DNA of 64,000 nucleotides from Ipomoea triloba (GCF_003576645.1 NC_044925.1:1878630-1942629); one strand, 5' to 3'. Positions 12,848 through 24,442 are shown, counted from the first letter of the stretch. A program made the numbers and translations. Notes: generated by a model not told the origin, from the sequence alone.

Positions 12848-13149
12848 GAGTTAATGTCATCTGAGGTCCTTTGAGTATAGTTTTGTGGTCCTTCGACTTT
12901 CAAATTATTACCATCTATGGTCCAAGTTAATCACCTATGGTCCTTCAACTTTCAAAATTTAGCCAGTCACGGTCCTCCTATAAGGACCATGGGTCGTTAA
13001 AATTTGATAGTTGAAAGACTATGAGTAATTAACTTGGACCACAGATACTAACAATTTGAAAGTCGAACGACTATGGGTGGCCAGTTTAAAAATTTAAAAC
13101 TAAACGTGGCAAACCCATTCTGCTCAAAGGACCCAAATGATGTTAACTC
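12848..13149. mobile_element. MULE-type MITE upstream of the galactosyltransferase gene
   Basis: The inverted termini are GAGTTAATGTCATCTGAGG at 12848 and ...AAATGATGTTAACTC at 13149. They are bounded by ACTGAAATAA (12838-12847) and ATTGAAATAA (13150-13159), a 10-bp target-site duplication with one mismatch. The arms are complementary over much of their length ('ggtccttcaactttcaaa' and inverse). It sits about 230 bp upstream of the TATA box of the GT31 gene and could affect its promoter; that is inference. Confidence 0.7.
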
Positions 13150-13376
13150 ATTGAAATAACTATTTAAGGGGTGGGCTTGGGTGTAAACTGTCAAACTTTA
13201 CAGTTACAAAGGGCAATTTAATAAAGCTAACTGTTTTGTTCTAACAAGGACAGTTTGGTAAATTCGGTATATGATCTCTGGTAGTTAGTGAGTCTGCCCT
13301 CACTTCTATTCCAAGTACCTTCCCTGCAAAGTGTTCTGCTGTCTATGGAGAGAGAAAGAGAGTAAACAAAACAGAG

Positions 13377-13384
13377 TATAAAAG
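13377..13384 (+). promoter_or_regulatory. TATA box of the GT31 galactosyltransferase gene
   Basis: TATAAAAG lies 234 bp upstream of the chosen ATG (13618). Transcription would start near 13410, giving a 5' UTR of about 200 bases. No other convincing TATA lies closer to the ATG. Confidence 0.6.
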
Positions 13385-13617
13385 AAAGGAACAATTTGCA
13401 AGTAAAACAAAGAATCCTCTTTTAGCAACCTAGTAATAATAGGTTGGAGAGGGGTTTATAGTAGTAGCATCATAGTATCTTCCTCAAAATTTGTTCCAAG
13501 AACAACCTCTTCAAGTTTCAAACAGTTCTTTTTTGTGTAGCTATTTGGGGTTTGTTTGATCCTCAAACCCAGTTTTGCAAACTGGGTTTTCGAGAAGAAA
13601 GGTGTTTTGTGTTGGAA

Positions 13618-16288
13618 ATGTCTGTGAAGAGCAGAGGTGGTGGCGTCGGTGGAGGAGCAGAGAAAGTTTCAAGAAGTGTAATTTCTAAAAAATGGACTCT
13701 TTTTCTGTGTATAGGTAGTTTCTGTGCTGGAATGTTTTTCACCAATAGGTAAAAGCTTCAATCTTTTGTTTCTTTCAATCCAAATTTACCCCCCACCCCC
13801 TATATATAGCTTTTTAGTTTTGGTATTTTCTTGAATTGAAGAATTATGGGATTTTGTGAATTGGGGAATATGCATATTAGGTGTTGAGGGAGACTGGATT
13901 TATATATATAAAGATTACTTGCTTTGGAGAAACCATTGAATTTACCCTATGGGGTTAATTACTTTTGAGTTACTGAGAGAAACCTAACTATTAACCTACC
14001 TTATGATCTTGGTCGGTAAAGAATCACAAATGGGTAAATTGGCATGGATTGTTCATAGCTGACTGGTTTAAATCAAGAAGGTCAACAGGCCGCTCCCGTT
14101 GGGAGTTACCTTGTATGGTTATCAAGTTAACAGTTTGACCAATTTGACTGGATTGCCGTGGTTACTTTTGTTCAGAGGCATTATTGTTTTGATTTACTGT
14201 ATGTGAAGAGATCACATTCTTGCTGCAGTTAAAGTTTTAGACCTAAACTGCAAATAATTTCTGGCAGAATGTGGAGAGTACTTCCTGAATCACAAGAGAT
14301 TAGTATAACTCCTACATCTGAGGATGAAGGTTTGAAGCTAGGATCACAAGGTTGTGATACAAAATATGTGAGAATCTTGAAACCCTCTTCTTTCTCCACT
14401 TTCTAGGTTCCTAATCTGCATTTTTTTTCCTTTCATTTATGATGTTATCATTGAAATGCAGGCGAAGTATGTAAAGGTATCCAAAGGCGTTTTTGGGGAA
14501 GATCATAGGAAAGACGAAGCTATCAAGTGAGTTTTGCTTCGATTCCTTCTTTACATACACGGTTATGATTTCGTTTTGTAGTTCTTGATGCAATATAATG
14601 AACTCAATTGAATGAGTTTATATTACACCTTTTGCAGGACACTGGATAAAACTATTTCGAGTTTGGAGATGGAGTTGGCTGCTGCGAAAGCAGCCCAGGG
14701 ATCAATTCTCGGGGGCGGTACTGTGATGGAGGACAATGAGAAGAGCGGCTTGTCCCGAAGAAGAAAATATTTTATGGTTGTAGGAATTAATACTGCATTT
14801 AGCAGCAGAAAACGAAGAGATTCAGTTCGGGCTACATGGATGCCACAAGGTTTAATTTCTCTGTCTTTGAGCTTATGTTTTTCTTCGATTTTAAGTTAAT
14901 GTAAGTTCTCACATTTCTCCTTCTTCCGTTTTGTTGCAATAGGCGAAAAAAGGAAGAAATTGGAAGAAGAGAAAGGGATTATCATTCGTTTCGTCATTGG
15001 TCATGGGTAAGGTCTATATTCTCATTTGTTTTTGAACTCATTTTTCCAGTTCTTATGTGTTTTAACTTCTCGTTTGAATATAGATGACAGTGTGTAATTA
15101 AGTTCTGACTAATGGCATCGTTTATTCGTTTATATTTCCTGCAGTGCAATGTCGGGAGGTATACTGGATAGAGCTATTGATGCCGAGGATAGCAAGCATG
15201 GAGATTTCTTGCGACTCGTAAGTCCTTTCCCCGCTGCTCTAATCCATCATATGTCGTAACGAATAGAAAAAACCGAACATTTCTGTTTGATGGCTATGTA
15301 TGCAGGATCATGTCGAAGGATATCTTGAGTTGTCAGCTAAGACGAGAACTTACTTTGCCACCGCTGTGAAGTTATGGGATGCAGAATACTACATCAAGGT
15401 CGACGATGATGTTCATGTAAATATAGGTAACGGGAAAAGATCTTATGATCGAGTGGCAATGCCAATTTTTTCTAGGTGTTTTCGCAGAGGGTTCGTTGTA
15501 ATCTTTAGTTGTATTGTAGGAACGCTAGGGGAAACGTTAGCCAGACACCGGAAGAAACCTCGTGTCTACATCGGGTGCATGAAGTCGGGTCCTGTCCTAT
15601 CTCAGAAGTGAGAAGCCTTGATATGTTTTATGCAATTGAATTAAACATAGTATTTGTTAAGGTCTGAGGTTTAGAACCTTAATTTTCGTGTGGCAGGGGA
15701 GTTAGGTACCACGAACCGGAGTACTGGAAATTTGGGGATAATGGCAACAAATATTTTCGCCATGCCACGGGACAGTTATATGCAATCTCGAAAGACTTGG
15801 CTACATATATTTCAGTAAACCAGTTAAGGATGTTTCAATTGCTGTTTTAATTTCATAGTCCTTCATTGAAATTCTGTCATGATGATCAAATTCTCGAAGG
15901 CCAGGCAAATAATCTTGTTATCGTTGTAGGCATGTACTGCACAAGTTTGCGAACGAGGATGTTTCGTTGGGGTCTTGGTTTATAGGGCTCGACGTGCAGC
16001 ACATTGATGATCGAAGGCTGTGTTGTGGAACTCCACCCGGTAATTTAAAGCTATTAATTTGACAGAACGAAACATTTACAGCGATAAAAAAGTTAAATTT
16101 CAGCTTTCTCATCTCATCTGCATTAATTCTTTCTTGCAGACTGTGAATGGAAGGCGCAAGCGGGCAACATTTGTGTTGCCTCGTTCGACTGGACCTGCAG
16201 CGGGATTTGCAGGTCGGTTGACAGGATAAAGGAGGTTCACAGGCGGTGTGGCGAGGGTGAGAAAGCGCTGTGGAATGCTAGTTTCTGA
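13618..16288 (+). CDS. B3GALT: Beta-1,3-galactosyltransferase, GT31 family (11 coding exons, 412 aa)
   Basis: Exons by GT-AG junctions and unbroken frame: 13618-13748, 14268-14367, 14462-14526, 14638-14849, 14943-15006, 15145-15217, 15306-15426, 15520-15607, 15697-15822, 15930-16039, 16140-16288 (1239 nt). The product is a type II Golgi membrane protein: a short basic cytosolic tail, one membrane anchor at about residues 24-42 ([16 protein letters not shown]), a DUF4094-type stem including [19 protein letters not shown], then the GT31 catalytic domain from about residue 125. The metal/UDP-binding DDD is at 248-250 in KVDDDVHVN. Other family blocks are [37 protein letters not shown] and the Cys-rich end [17 protein letters not shown]. 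Length matches Arabidopsis B3GALT1-8-type proteins (about 400 aa). These transfer galactose in beta-1,3 linkage, probably onto arabinogalactan-protein glycans. The start is fixed by MSVKSRG, as in the family. No disabling changes are seen. Which paralogue it is cannot be settled here. Confidence 0.95.
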
Positions 16289-16640
16289 AACGCTACATAC
16301 ACGCTTTTTCTGAGCTCGATCGGGGTGAAGATTAACAGCATTCTGCTCAATCCCGCGCCAGCAGTTCTCTTGTTTCGCGTTAAGTAAGCGAAACTATACA
16401 TACACACACACACATACACTGATAGACATAGCACGAGAGATAGGAACAAAAGAGTATTTAGTCTGCATAGTGTGCAATAACATAAAAATATGTTGTTGAT
16501 CATAGTAGAGGAGAGTGGTAGAAATAAAAGGTTTTTAAAGCTCTCTTTTTCTTTTTGGTGACTGGATGAATGGCAGAAGTGTAAGCACTAAGCAGCATTC
16601 ACTGGACTGGACCCTGCAATTAATAATGTTAATAAATGCA
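16289..16640 (+). other. 3' UTR of the GT31 gene with poly(A) signals
   Basis: Downstream of the TGA at 16286-16288 are AATAAA hexamers at 16523-16528 and 16631-16636, the likely polyadenylation region. A short CA microsatellite lies at about 16402-16416. Confidence 0.55.
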
Positions 16641-16741
16641 GATCATATAGTTCTTGTGAGTTCTAGTGTCCCCCTCTTTATGCACAAGTTGTAGTGTGCT
16701 CAAGCAAATTGCATTATAGGTAATTGGATCACAAGCTGTTT

Positions 16742-17230
16742 AGGTTGTTTGCCATGAATGCAGCTAGCCAGGATCTGTTTGGCCTTTTGTGAAGTTGAAT
16801 CCCAACCCCGAGGGCGTCTATAGACGAGTCTATATGATCTAGCTAGTTCCTCGCCTTAGAGATTGACTAGAGGAGCAAATCGCATGATGTGCGCTAGTGG
16901 AGTAAGGTCTGAATGTTGCACACAATTTGATATATTGGGGTTCGAACTAGGGATAGAGGCCATCAAGGTGGGGTTCGACTTTACAAAAGGCCAAACAAAT
17001 CCTGGCTAGTTGCATTCATGGCAAACAACCTGTGACTCCGAGGGCCTCTAGTTCCTCGTCTCAAAGATTGACTAGAGGAACAAATCACATGATATGCTAG
17101 TGGAGTAGGGTCTGGATGTTTCACACAATTGGTTTTGTTTAGCCTTTTGTAAAGTTAAACACAATCGTGAAGGATTGATTAAAGGAGCAAATCGCATGAT
17201 GCTCACTAGTGGAGTAGGGTCTGAATGTTA
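16742..17230. repeat. Inverted repeat with internal degenerate tandem units
   Basis: About 58 bp at 16742-16800 (AGGTTGTTTGCCATGAATGC...) recur inverted at 16973-17031 with few changes. Inside and beyond, a unit containing GATTGACTAGAGGAGCAAATC...CTAGTGGAGTA...GGTCTG occurs three times (about 16860, 17065 and 17170). GGTTCGA motifs suggest tRNA/SINE ancestry for the units. No target-site duplication was found. Confidence 0.6.
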
Positions 17231-18200
17231 GATCTGCTAGGGTTCGAACTACTCACACTACGACTATCAACCTTGGCCGCCATTATCCCGGCCTATTTGT
17301 CCTTTCAATCACTGGACTATGCCCTGAAGGGCTTGTTTGGCCTTTTGTGAATCTTAAACTTTGTTGCCTTGGATATTTCTACATTGTCTTCCCAACCGGT
17401 CATGACTCATGACTCATACATTGTATGATTTAAAACTTAAATTTATGATTTTTGCTCAAACAATTAAAGACCCATCAAACTCTATAGTTTGGTTGCATGC
17501 TAGGTGATGCAGACTGTTAGGTATTATAAATGGACCATAATTAAAGCTTACTTAAGTAGTTCAGATCTCCAAAAACGCCACCATTAGCTGGAAATAGAAT
17601 CATTGGAAGAGAAATCCCTTTACACTTAAAACTCATTAATACACACCTAATACTGGTGGCATTACTAGTTATTATTGCATACCCAAAAATCTTTTTTAAA
17701 AAAAACAAGTGAGGGTAAAGATCATGTCCAGTCTCTAAACTCTTACTTTTCGATCTCTTTTTGATAATCATAAAGTGAAAATATTAATCACTGAATAACT
17801 TTTAAGTAATGCTACACTTATTTTCTTTTTATTTTCACTCCATTTTTATTGTTTCCTGACATCTCGCAGGGTGTTTGCCTAAAAAAAGGGGTAAAAAGAT
17901 GCTCAAATTTTTTTTCCGTACAAAGGAATTGAAAGAAGTCAATAAAAATTCTATAAATATATAGGTGGTGATTTAGAACCAATAAAATTAATAGCAAAGA
18001 GGTATAACTGTAAACCATTTCACACACGAGGAGACCATAAATGTCGAAAAAAAAAATTAATAGCTACCCGGCTACCCGCTATCCAATCTACCCATTTATA
18101 ACTCAAATTCATATCTTTATTCCCATCTGGACATCCATATAACAAAACACAAATAATAATTGTAGTGTTTTTCTTTTCCTGGAACGCTCCCCTCTTTTGT

Positions 18201-18247
<47 letters not shown>

Positions 18248-18740
18248 TCTCAGTTACACATAATCTATACAACTTAGGTAAATTTATATGTATCAAAATA
18301 TTGTATTATGTCAATATGTGATAGAGAAGTGTAACTCACAAGATGTCTAATAGTGAGACATTGGAACTTTTTATCATTCTGATTATACATTTTAACTAGG
18401 ATAGAGTCAGAAACTGAACAAATAAAATCTTTTTTTAAAAAAATTATAATGTCGGAAGGAGTAAAAAAAAAAAACCATGTTTACCACTATATAAAAACAT
18501 TTTTGTAAATAATTTAAAGTTAGTGTCCACTTTCACTACAAGATTCGACAGATAAATGGGTTAAAAACTTAAAATTAATGTTTCACCAACAACGTAACAA
18601 AAGTGTATACATTAAACCTTGTTCAACCTGCAAGTTAACGATTTGAAAAGGTTCAAAAGAATCATGAGAATAGAAGAAAAAAATAATAAATCCCATCTTA
18701 CCATGGGATATTCACATTACATTTTGATGGTGACCCCGGC
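17231..18740. other. Intergenic DNA with a TAA microsatellite
   Basis: No gene is recognised. A (TAA)n run occupies about 18202-18247. The rest is AT-rich, and the minus-strand frames in it are low complexity with no family resemblance. Confidence 0.5.
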
Positions 18741-18747
18741 ACAAAGT

Positions 18748-18868
18748 TACAGCATATGCGACACGTGATATTGGCACGGCTCAATAAAAAAGAACAGGTC
18801 AAAACGTTTTTGAGCTTTACTTTCCCATTGAACCGCACTAATATCTCGTGCATACATTGGCCGGTACA
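18748..18868 (-). ncRNA. MIR171: MIR171 precursor hairpin
   Basis: On the minus strand, 18764-18784 reads TTGAGCCGTGCCAATATCAC plus a final G, which is the canonical plant miR171b/c 21-mer. It lies on the 3' arm. The 5' arm at 18826-18846 reads AGATATTAGTGCGGTTCAAT plus G, almost identical to the known miR171b star strand. The two pair with a 2-nt 3' overhang, G:U wobbles and one internal mismatch. The terminal loop is about 41 nt (18785-18825) and the lower stem extends through CACG/CGTG and TATG/CATA. miR171 guides cleavage of GRAS-family HAM/SCL6 transcripts and so controls meristem and shoot-branching programmes. The transcript would run from higher to lower coordinates with a pyrimidine-rich leader upstream. 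Confidence 0.93.
18764..18784 (-). ncRNA. miR171: Mature miR171 (3p)
   Basis: This 21-nt segment is complementary to the plus strand of the window and identical, as far as I recall, to miR171b/c-3p. It starts with U, as AGO1-loaded miRNAs do, and contains the GCCGUGCCAAUAUC core complementary to HAM/SCL target sites. Confidence 0.9.
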
Positions 18869-21043
18869 AGAACAATCAACCAAATCTGTCCTCATAGATT
18901 ATTCTCGCACCACCACCATTACAACTACCTCTCCCGGGATATCTTATTCCCACTCCTTTGACTATAAAAGCAAGAAAAGTTAGAGAACACAAAACACTAA
19001 CGAAAAAAGGCAAGCAAGGGCAATGTGAAAGAGTGAATGATGAAGAGAAGAAACAAAAAAGGGAGAAGCTAAGGTATATGAAATGGGATGGGGGGATTGG
19101 AAATGAAAAGAGATTGAAAGAGACCATAGATAGATGGAGGGTAGCTAGAGAAAGAAGAGAGGAGAAATGAAGGGTACTTTTAATTTGATGGGAGAATCTC
19201 CTGTGATAATGAGAATAAAAAAGGTGGTGGGTTGAAGGGAGTTGGCATTAATTGGTTCAACCACTTCACAAGAAAGGGAGTTGGAAATATTAAGTAGAGG
19301 AAGGTGGAGGAATCGTGAGAAAAGGGACTCAAGGGGGAGACAAATCTGAAGTTATTAATGCTTTGCATTTATTAGGGTATGGAGTAGGGCAGAGGATGTT
19401 GGTTTTGTTCTTGATAATATTGTGCCTAATTATATCCCCCAACAATCAAGAAATAAGAATCATTTTAACAAATGCTACAAAAGATTGTATAAACACAAAT
19501 ATTTTATGTATATATCCATATTTCAGATAAAATCACTGTATCAAAAATTATAACTAGTAGCTATGCCGTACCTCAATTCAAGCCTCTGTCAATAATCCCC
19601 GACTTACGGCATTCTCTGATATCAATATAATTGTCAAGACTCAAGATCAAATACTTATCAATATGTCAAAAGTTACGAATTTGATTCTTACCAGGCCAAT
19701 ACCCTTTGGGTCAAGTTCGTCGCACGAGATCTTCCTAGTACAGTTTAACTTTCCTATGTAGTTTGCTGGATATTACACAGGAGAGGGATCATGCTAGTAC
19801 GCCTCCTTGGATTGTAGTTGCGGATTATAGGTACGAAGTAATAAAGACGCAATTTTATTTCCTTATATGCGTCTAGTAGTCAGTAACGTACATGTTTCAA
19901 TAATGACTACTATAGTGACAAATAATACAGATCAAATCAGTGTCGTGTTGTACCTAATACAACTACGAGTTGTATAAAATAATATGTAGTACAATATTAA
20001 TATGTAGTACAATGTCTAACTTGTATTTCTAGTGGATAGAATATGGTACCGGTATTGAGTAAAATGGGAAAGAATAATTTTGAATTCATTGACTTTGTTG
20101 AAGAAGGTGCAAAGGCCTAATAAGTGCTTAAATGGAGCATTTAACTGCTAGGCTTCTTCTGCCAATAAGACTAATCACTTCCCTTGGGCAGACATGGCTT
20201 TATTGGAATTGGGGCTTAGCTTGCCGGTTCTTCCCAATGAATTCATGAAGAAAGTGTGTTAGTTGTCGTACAAATTAAAATGTGATGTTGTTGTGGGGAT
20301 ATCATGTCTAAGCAAACCCCCTTCCTAACAACACAAACTTTTAATGAGAAGATTGTAATATATAACCTAATGTTCAACGTTTTACTGTTTCTATTTAAAA
20401 TTTAAAGGGGTATTCAATTAAAACTTTTAAAGACTTTTAAAGTAATGGATTATAATTGACGTTTGTAGAGTTTTCGTATACTTTCTTAGGATCTTTTAAA
20501 TTTTCATCAACTTTGTAAGAATCTATAAATATCCATAGGACAAACATTTATAAACTTTTAAAAACTTTTTCATATTAAAAAGTCTACAAAAGTCATTAAC
20601 TCTAATCAGGAAATTTGTTTACAGGATCGAACCTAAATGCTGGCTTGTATATTATTATTACCTACAACAAAGTCAATTTCATACTTCTTTTTATTGGAAG
20701 AAAAACTTTTAATGAATATATGAGGTAAAGATTGATGAATGAATACATCTATTAAAAAATAAAAGTTTAAAAATACAATAACAATTTCTTTCTTCTTTTT
20801 TTAAAAAAAAAAAAAAAAAGTTGTTATACCGTCTAGACAAAAAATTTTGTTACTTTTAAATGTTATCTAATTAAGTAAAGATAGTTCCGTGTTAAAGTTT
20901 ATTTATCTTGAGTTAAGATAATCTAATTTATTAACATTTGTCATATTTAATAATTTAAAATTTTTAAATTAATGAATCTTTGAGATTATTACTCCGTAGT
21001 ATGTAAGGTATAGTTTTTGAACATTTAATTTCACAACAACGAG
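18869..21043. other. MIR171 5' leader region, then intergenic DNA
   Basis: 18869-19330 is strongly strand-asymmetric: purine-rich on plus, CT-rich on minus, as expected for the 5' leader of the MIR171 primary transcript. It has an 83-codon minus-strand frame at 18876-19127, which is not recognisable as a protein. A plus-strand TATAAAAG-like sequence lies near 18962-18970. From 19330 to 21043 there is AT-rich DNA with no supported gene. A possible decayed MITE ('ggggtattcaattaaa') starts near 20405. Confidence 0.45.
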
Positions 21044-21294
21044 AGTGGTTTATCAATCATCATTGCATGGACCATGGTCCACACATTTGTGTGAATTATA
21101 AATAAAAAATACATTTTTAATATATTAAAAATATATTATTTGTATACATAAAATACATTATTTGAAAGTACATGATTTTTTATATATTATCAAATAATTT
21201 ATATTCAGTACATAAATACTATACTTTTAGTATATTAAAATGTATATATTGTATTTATTTACGCAGTTATGTGGATCATAGTCGGGAGTGGTAT
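21044..21294. mobile_element. MULE-like MITE with ATGGTCCACAC terminus
   Basis: The left end CATTGCATGGACCATGGTCC (about 21062) and a right end containing GTGGATCATAGTC (about 21270-21282) are inverted-similar. They are flanked by GAGTGGTTTA and GAGTGGTATA, a possible target-site duplication. The interior is AT-rich with repeated 'atatattaaaa' and is non-coding. The small open frame at 21172-21381 is not a gene. Confidence 0.5.
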
Positions 21295-21716
21295 ATCCCT
21301 TCAAATATCTCACATAACATTGGTATTTTGATCCTATGTCTTCCTGACTATACATCATCACCAAATGACACATATTCATAGTTTGTCTTTTCCACATGAC
21401 TTCCTCACAAATTAGAAAAGATTATTGGGCAGCCCATTGACTTGGATGGACTCGAAATTTTGGCTAGTGAGCCTCTTTTTTTTTATTTTTTTTATTTTTT
21501 TTATTTTAATGGCACTACGTAGTATTATATTTATCTTTTTCTGTATTATTTAGTTTATGGTGGGTTTGATATATTAAAAATCATCAATAATTAATTAATT
21601 ATTAATTACAATATTCTAAAAAAAAATAAAGAAAGAGTTACAAAATACCGCCTACCACAATAAGAATAATAGTAATAGTAAGAATTTGGGGGAATAATAA
21701 TAATAACAAAAATAGA

Positions 21717-21748
<32 letters not shown>

Positions 21749-21781
21749 TATTATTATTATTATTATTACTACTACTACTAC
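21717..21781. repeat. (ATT)n/(ACT)n microsatellite
   Basis: Uninterrupted ATT repeats run into ACT repeats at the edge of the adjoining MULE fragment. Confidence 0.9.
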
Positions 21782-22005
21782 AGTTTTCTTTTTAACACAA
21801 CAACAGTTTCATTTTGATATAACTATAGTTTCATTTGATAATATAAAAACAAATGTTAGGCAGTATCAATTGAGATGAACTGTAATTTCATTTACGGAGC
21901 TCCGTTAAGATGTGACGGCCATTTCCTTACTTAAAGAAACGGTGCCATTTTTGAATCGTGGTCGACAAAGCTTTGTGGACTATAGTCCACGATATAACAA
22001 CTAGG
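21780..22005 (-). mobile_element. Truncated MULE-like element (inverted relative of the 430-1084 element)
   Basis: Read on the minus strand this segment aligns with about 455-680. Shared features are a palindromic GTGGACTATAGTCCAC end, the AACGGAGCTC(T/C)GTAAATGAAA block, and the ATACTGCCT...ATTTGTTTTTATATTATC block. The other terminus is replaced by the ATT microsatellite. Confidence 0.65.
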
Positions 22006-22410
22006 ATGCGGTAGGTAGGGTGGGCCAATAACCTACTTTAGGCTTCACTAAATAGCGGGCCTCTGATTGCATTGATAACTCTAAGGGTTCGTTTGGAAAG
22101 TAGGAAAAGGGCAAGGGTTAAATAGGCTAACATTATATGAAAAGTTAATTAAACCCTTAAATTTTTAAAAGTTACAATTAAACATATCGATTGCCGGTTG
22201 TCTTCATCAGACAGCAATCACCTCCTTCACTAACGAAGAAGGCAATCTATTGGTCGCTTTCTTCAATGACGAAGGCCACCAGTGACCGTTCACTGATCAT
22301 CGATTTTAGTTGTTGGAAACTTAATGACCAACTATTACAGGTTAGTAATCAATTCTTGAACATCGATACACAAAAATAACATGTTAATATGTTTAATTGC
22401 TATACTTTTA

Positions 22411-23530
22411 AAAATTCAAGACTCTTTCAGCACAATCTATTTGGAACATTAACATCCCGTCAAAAATCTCAATCTTTATGTGGAGACTTTTCCGACGCGC
22501 TCTTCCGTTTCCCGAAACCCTGCGACGTTTTGGAGTGAACTTGGTCACGGTATGCCCATTTTGTTGGAATTCGCAGGCCTCAATGGAACACTGCCTTTTT
22601 TCCTGTGATGTGGCTTTGGCAATCTGGCATCATTTTGGCTTAATTTTTGGCATTAATTTTGGCCAAGCTACATCTATTCGTTCAGTTTGTCATATTTGGT
22701 GGATCCATGCGAATGGAAGCTCTGCTGTTCATACGTTCTGCAGGATTCTGCCAAGCTACATTATTTGGGGACTTTGGACAGCGTACAACTCAGCTATCTT
22801 CGATGGGACAAGAGCAACCAACCAACATTTAATTAACAACATCAGGCGCCAACTTTTTCAGTTGTCGATTGCTCGTCCACCAATCTTTGAAAAATCTTCA
22901 GACTCCTTGTTATTGTCTGAAAATCTTATTGCTGCCTTTGCTCCCAAGAAAAAATCTTTTATTTCGTGGATTAAATGGCTTAAACCACCCTCTGGGCGCT
23001 TAAAGCTCAATACTGACGCAGCCTTTTCTTCGACAAGGAGTGCTGGTGGGGCATGCATTCGAGACTCTCGTGGCTACCTTATTGCTGCCTTGGCTTTCTC
23101 TATTGATGCGTCCTCAGCATTGGAGGCAGAGACATTAGCTTTAGATTTTTCCCTCCACTGGTGTAACCTTGCGGGTAAATGGCCTCATTTTATTGAGGTA
23201 GATTCAAAACTACTTGCTTCTTTCCTTTCTTCTCCAGCTCCTCAGGTTCCATGGCGAATACGAGGCCCTATCGCTCGTATTAAGGACCATCTTGCCTTCA
23301 GCTCTTCTACGGTCACCCATGTCTACCGTGAAGCCAATTCAGTTGCTGATGCTTTAGCTTCTGTCGGACTCTCTTGCACCAGGCCGATCTGTTTTCTTTC
23401 TTTTGATTTACTGCCTATTTCGGTTCGCTCATCCTTTTTGTACGATCTTCGGGGTTTTTCTGCCCCTAGACGTTTTCATCAATAAAATTTTTCTTTACTT
23501 AAAAAAAAAATAAAAAAAATTCAAGAGTCT
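22411..23530 (+). mobile_element. 5'-truncated LINE retrotransposon with target-site duplication
   Basis: The insert 22426-23515 is bounded by AAAATTCAAGACTCT (22411-22425) and AAAATTCAAGAGTCT (23516-23530), a 15-bp target-site duplication with one mismatch. It ends in an A-rich tail after AATAAAATTTTTC (23481-23520). The truncated 5' end, A-tail and variable-length duplication are typical of L1-like insertion. Confidence 0.9.
22478..23485 (+). CDS. LINE ORF2 C-terminal remnant: RT zinc-binding and RNase H domains
   Basis: This is an open frame of about 335 codons with no recognisable start of its own; translation would have come from upstream ORF2. Residues about 1-75 match the zf-RVT (reverse-transcriptase-associated zinc-binding) domain, with CPFCWNSQASMEHCLFSC giving the Cys/His pattern. 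Residues about 170-310 match a type I RNase H of plant LINEs: LNTDAAFS carries the first catalytic Asp, EAETLALDFSL the Glu, VDSKLLAS the second Asp, and YREANSVADALAS the last Asp region. Endonuclease and RT domains are missing, so it is not autonomous. The open frame suggests a young insertion. Confidence 0.88.
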   Translation: MWRLFRRALPFPETLRRFGVNLVTVCPFCWNSQASMEHCLFSCDVALAIWHHFGLIFGINFGQATSIRSVCHIWWIHANGSSAVHTFCRILPSYIIWGLWTAYNSAIFDGTRATNQHLINNIRRQLFQLSIARPPIFEKSSDSLLLSENLIAAFAPKKKSFISWIKWLKPPSGRLKLNTDAAFSSTRSAGGACIRDSRGYLIAALAFSIDASSALEAETLALDFSLHWCNLAGKWPHFIEVDSKLLASFLSSPAPQVPWRIRGPIARIKDHLAFSSSTVTHVYREANSVADALASVGLSCTRPICFLSFDLLPISVRSSFLYDLRGFSAPRRFHQ

Positions 23531-24204
23531 AATTGACTGTTTACATAAAGTAGGTCAATAATCAACAAAAAAATAAATAAATAAAAGATTACATTTCTAA
23601 AATAATCGATCAATTATAATAATTTCACCATTTTAGTTTACGACTTTCATCGATTGATGACTATAGTGATTTGGTTTACACAATACATTTGATAGTCAGG
23701 GATTTTATTAGATATATAAAGCTAAGTATCGAGAACTAAAGTGATGGAATCATTATAGTCAATAGACTATTTCAATAATTTACCGAAAATAAAAAAAGAA
23801 TAGGTATAAAAGAACTCCCATTATATATGTTTGTGATTGCAAAATCAACACGTCCCTCATCCCATACCAAATGCCCAAATATGAGCAGCAAAGCATAGAT
23901 AACAACTGCACAAACCACCAAATTAAATTAAAACCATTTCCCAGTCTGGTAAAGATTCACAATAACACTCACATGATAGCTCAGTTGATCCTCAAGTATT
24001 AAATTGAAAACAAGAGCTCATAATTAAATTAAAAGAATTTGTCCTCCTTCTACTTAAAAGATCATTAAGTTATAATAATTTTTCTCTCGAGCCTCGAGGT
24101 AACAAATAAACAACCATAGATGATGTAAATTGGCATGCAGTACGTACTTGCTCAATGGCTTATAGATCAGATCAACAACACAAAAGAGCCATTCAATCCA
24201 GAGA
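23531..24204. other. Intergenic, no gene recognised
   Basis: AT-rich sequence with no RNA or coding signal beyond a weak 'gatagctcagttgatcct' (23974-23991), which resembles a tRNA A-box. Confidence 0.45.
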
Positions 24205-24442
24205 CATATGCTGATTAGTATCTTTCATGGGTAAAACAAGATCAGCTTAAACAAGAGACTTTGATACATCCGTAGAAGTGGAAAAAACAATTTAAATTCT
24301 GATATTCTATAATACTGATCGACACTGATGTTAAAAGCATTAATACTATGTATAGTTAAATATTTGTCAAGGTCATTAAAAACACCTATCCCATCGCTTA
24401 AAAGACTTAACAACCATTCATGTTTACTAGAAAATCAAACAT
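24205..24442. repeat. Tandem segmental duplicate, copy 1 (partner 24950-25190)
   Basis: About 235 bp here (TATCTTTCATGGGTAAAACA ... GACTTAACAACCATTCATGT) recur with moderate divergence at 24950-25190 in the same orientation. The duplication lies downstream of the minus-strand small gene at 25421-25738. Confidence 0.7.

Noticed and set aside
16237..16503. 88-codon minus-strand frame over the GT31 3' end
   Set aside because: Antisense to the last exon and 3' UTR of the galactosyltransferase gene; no independent support.
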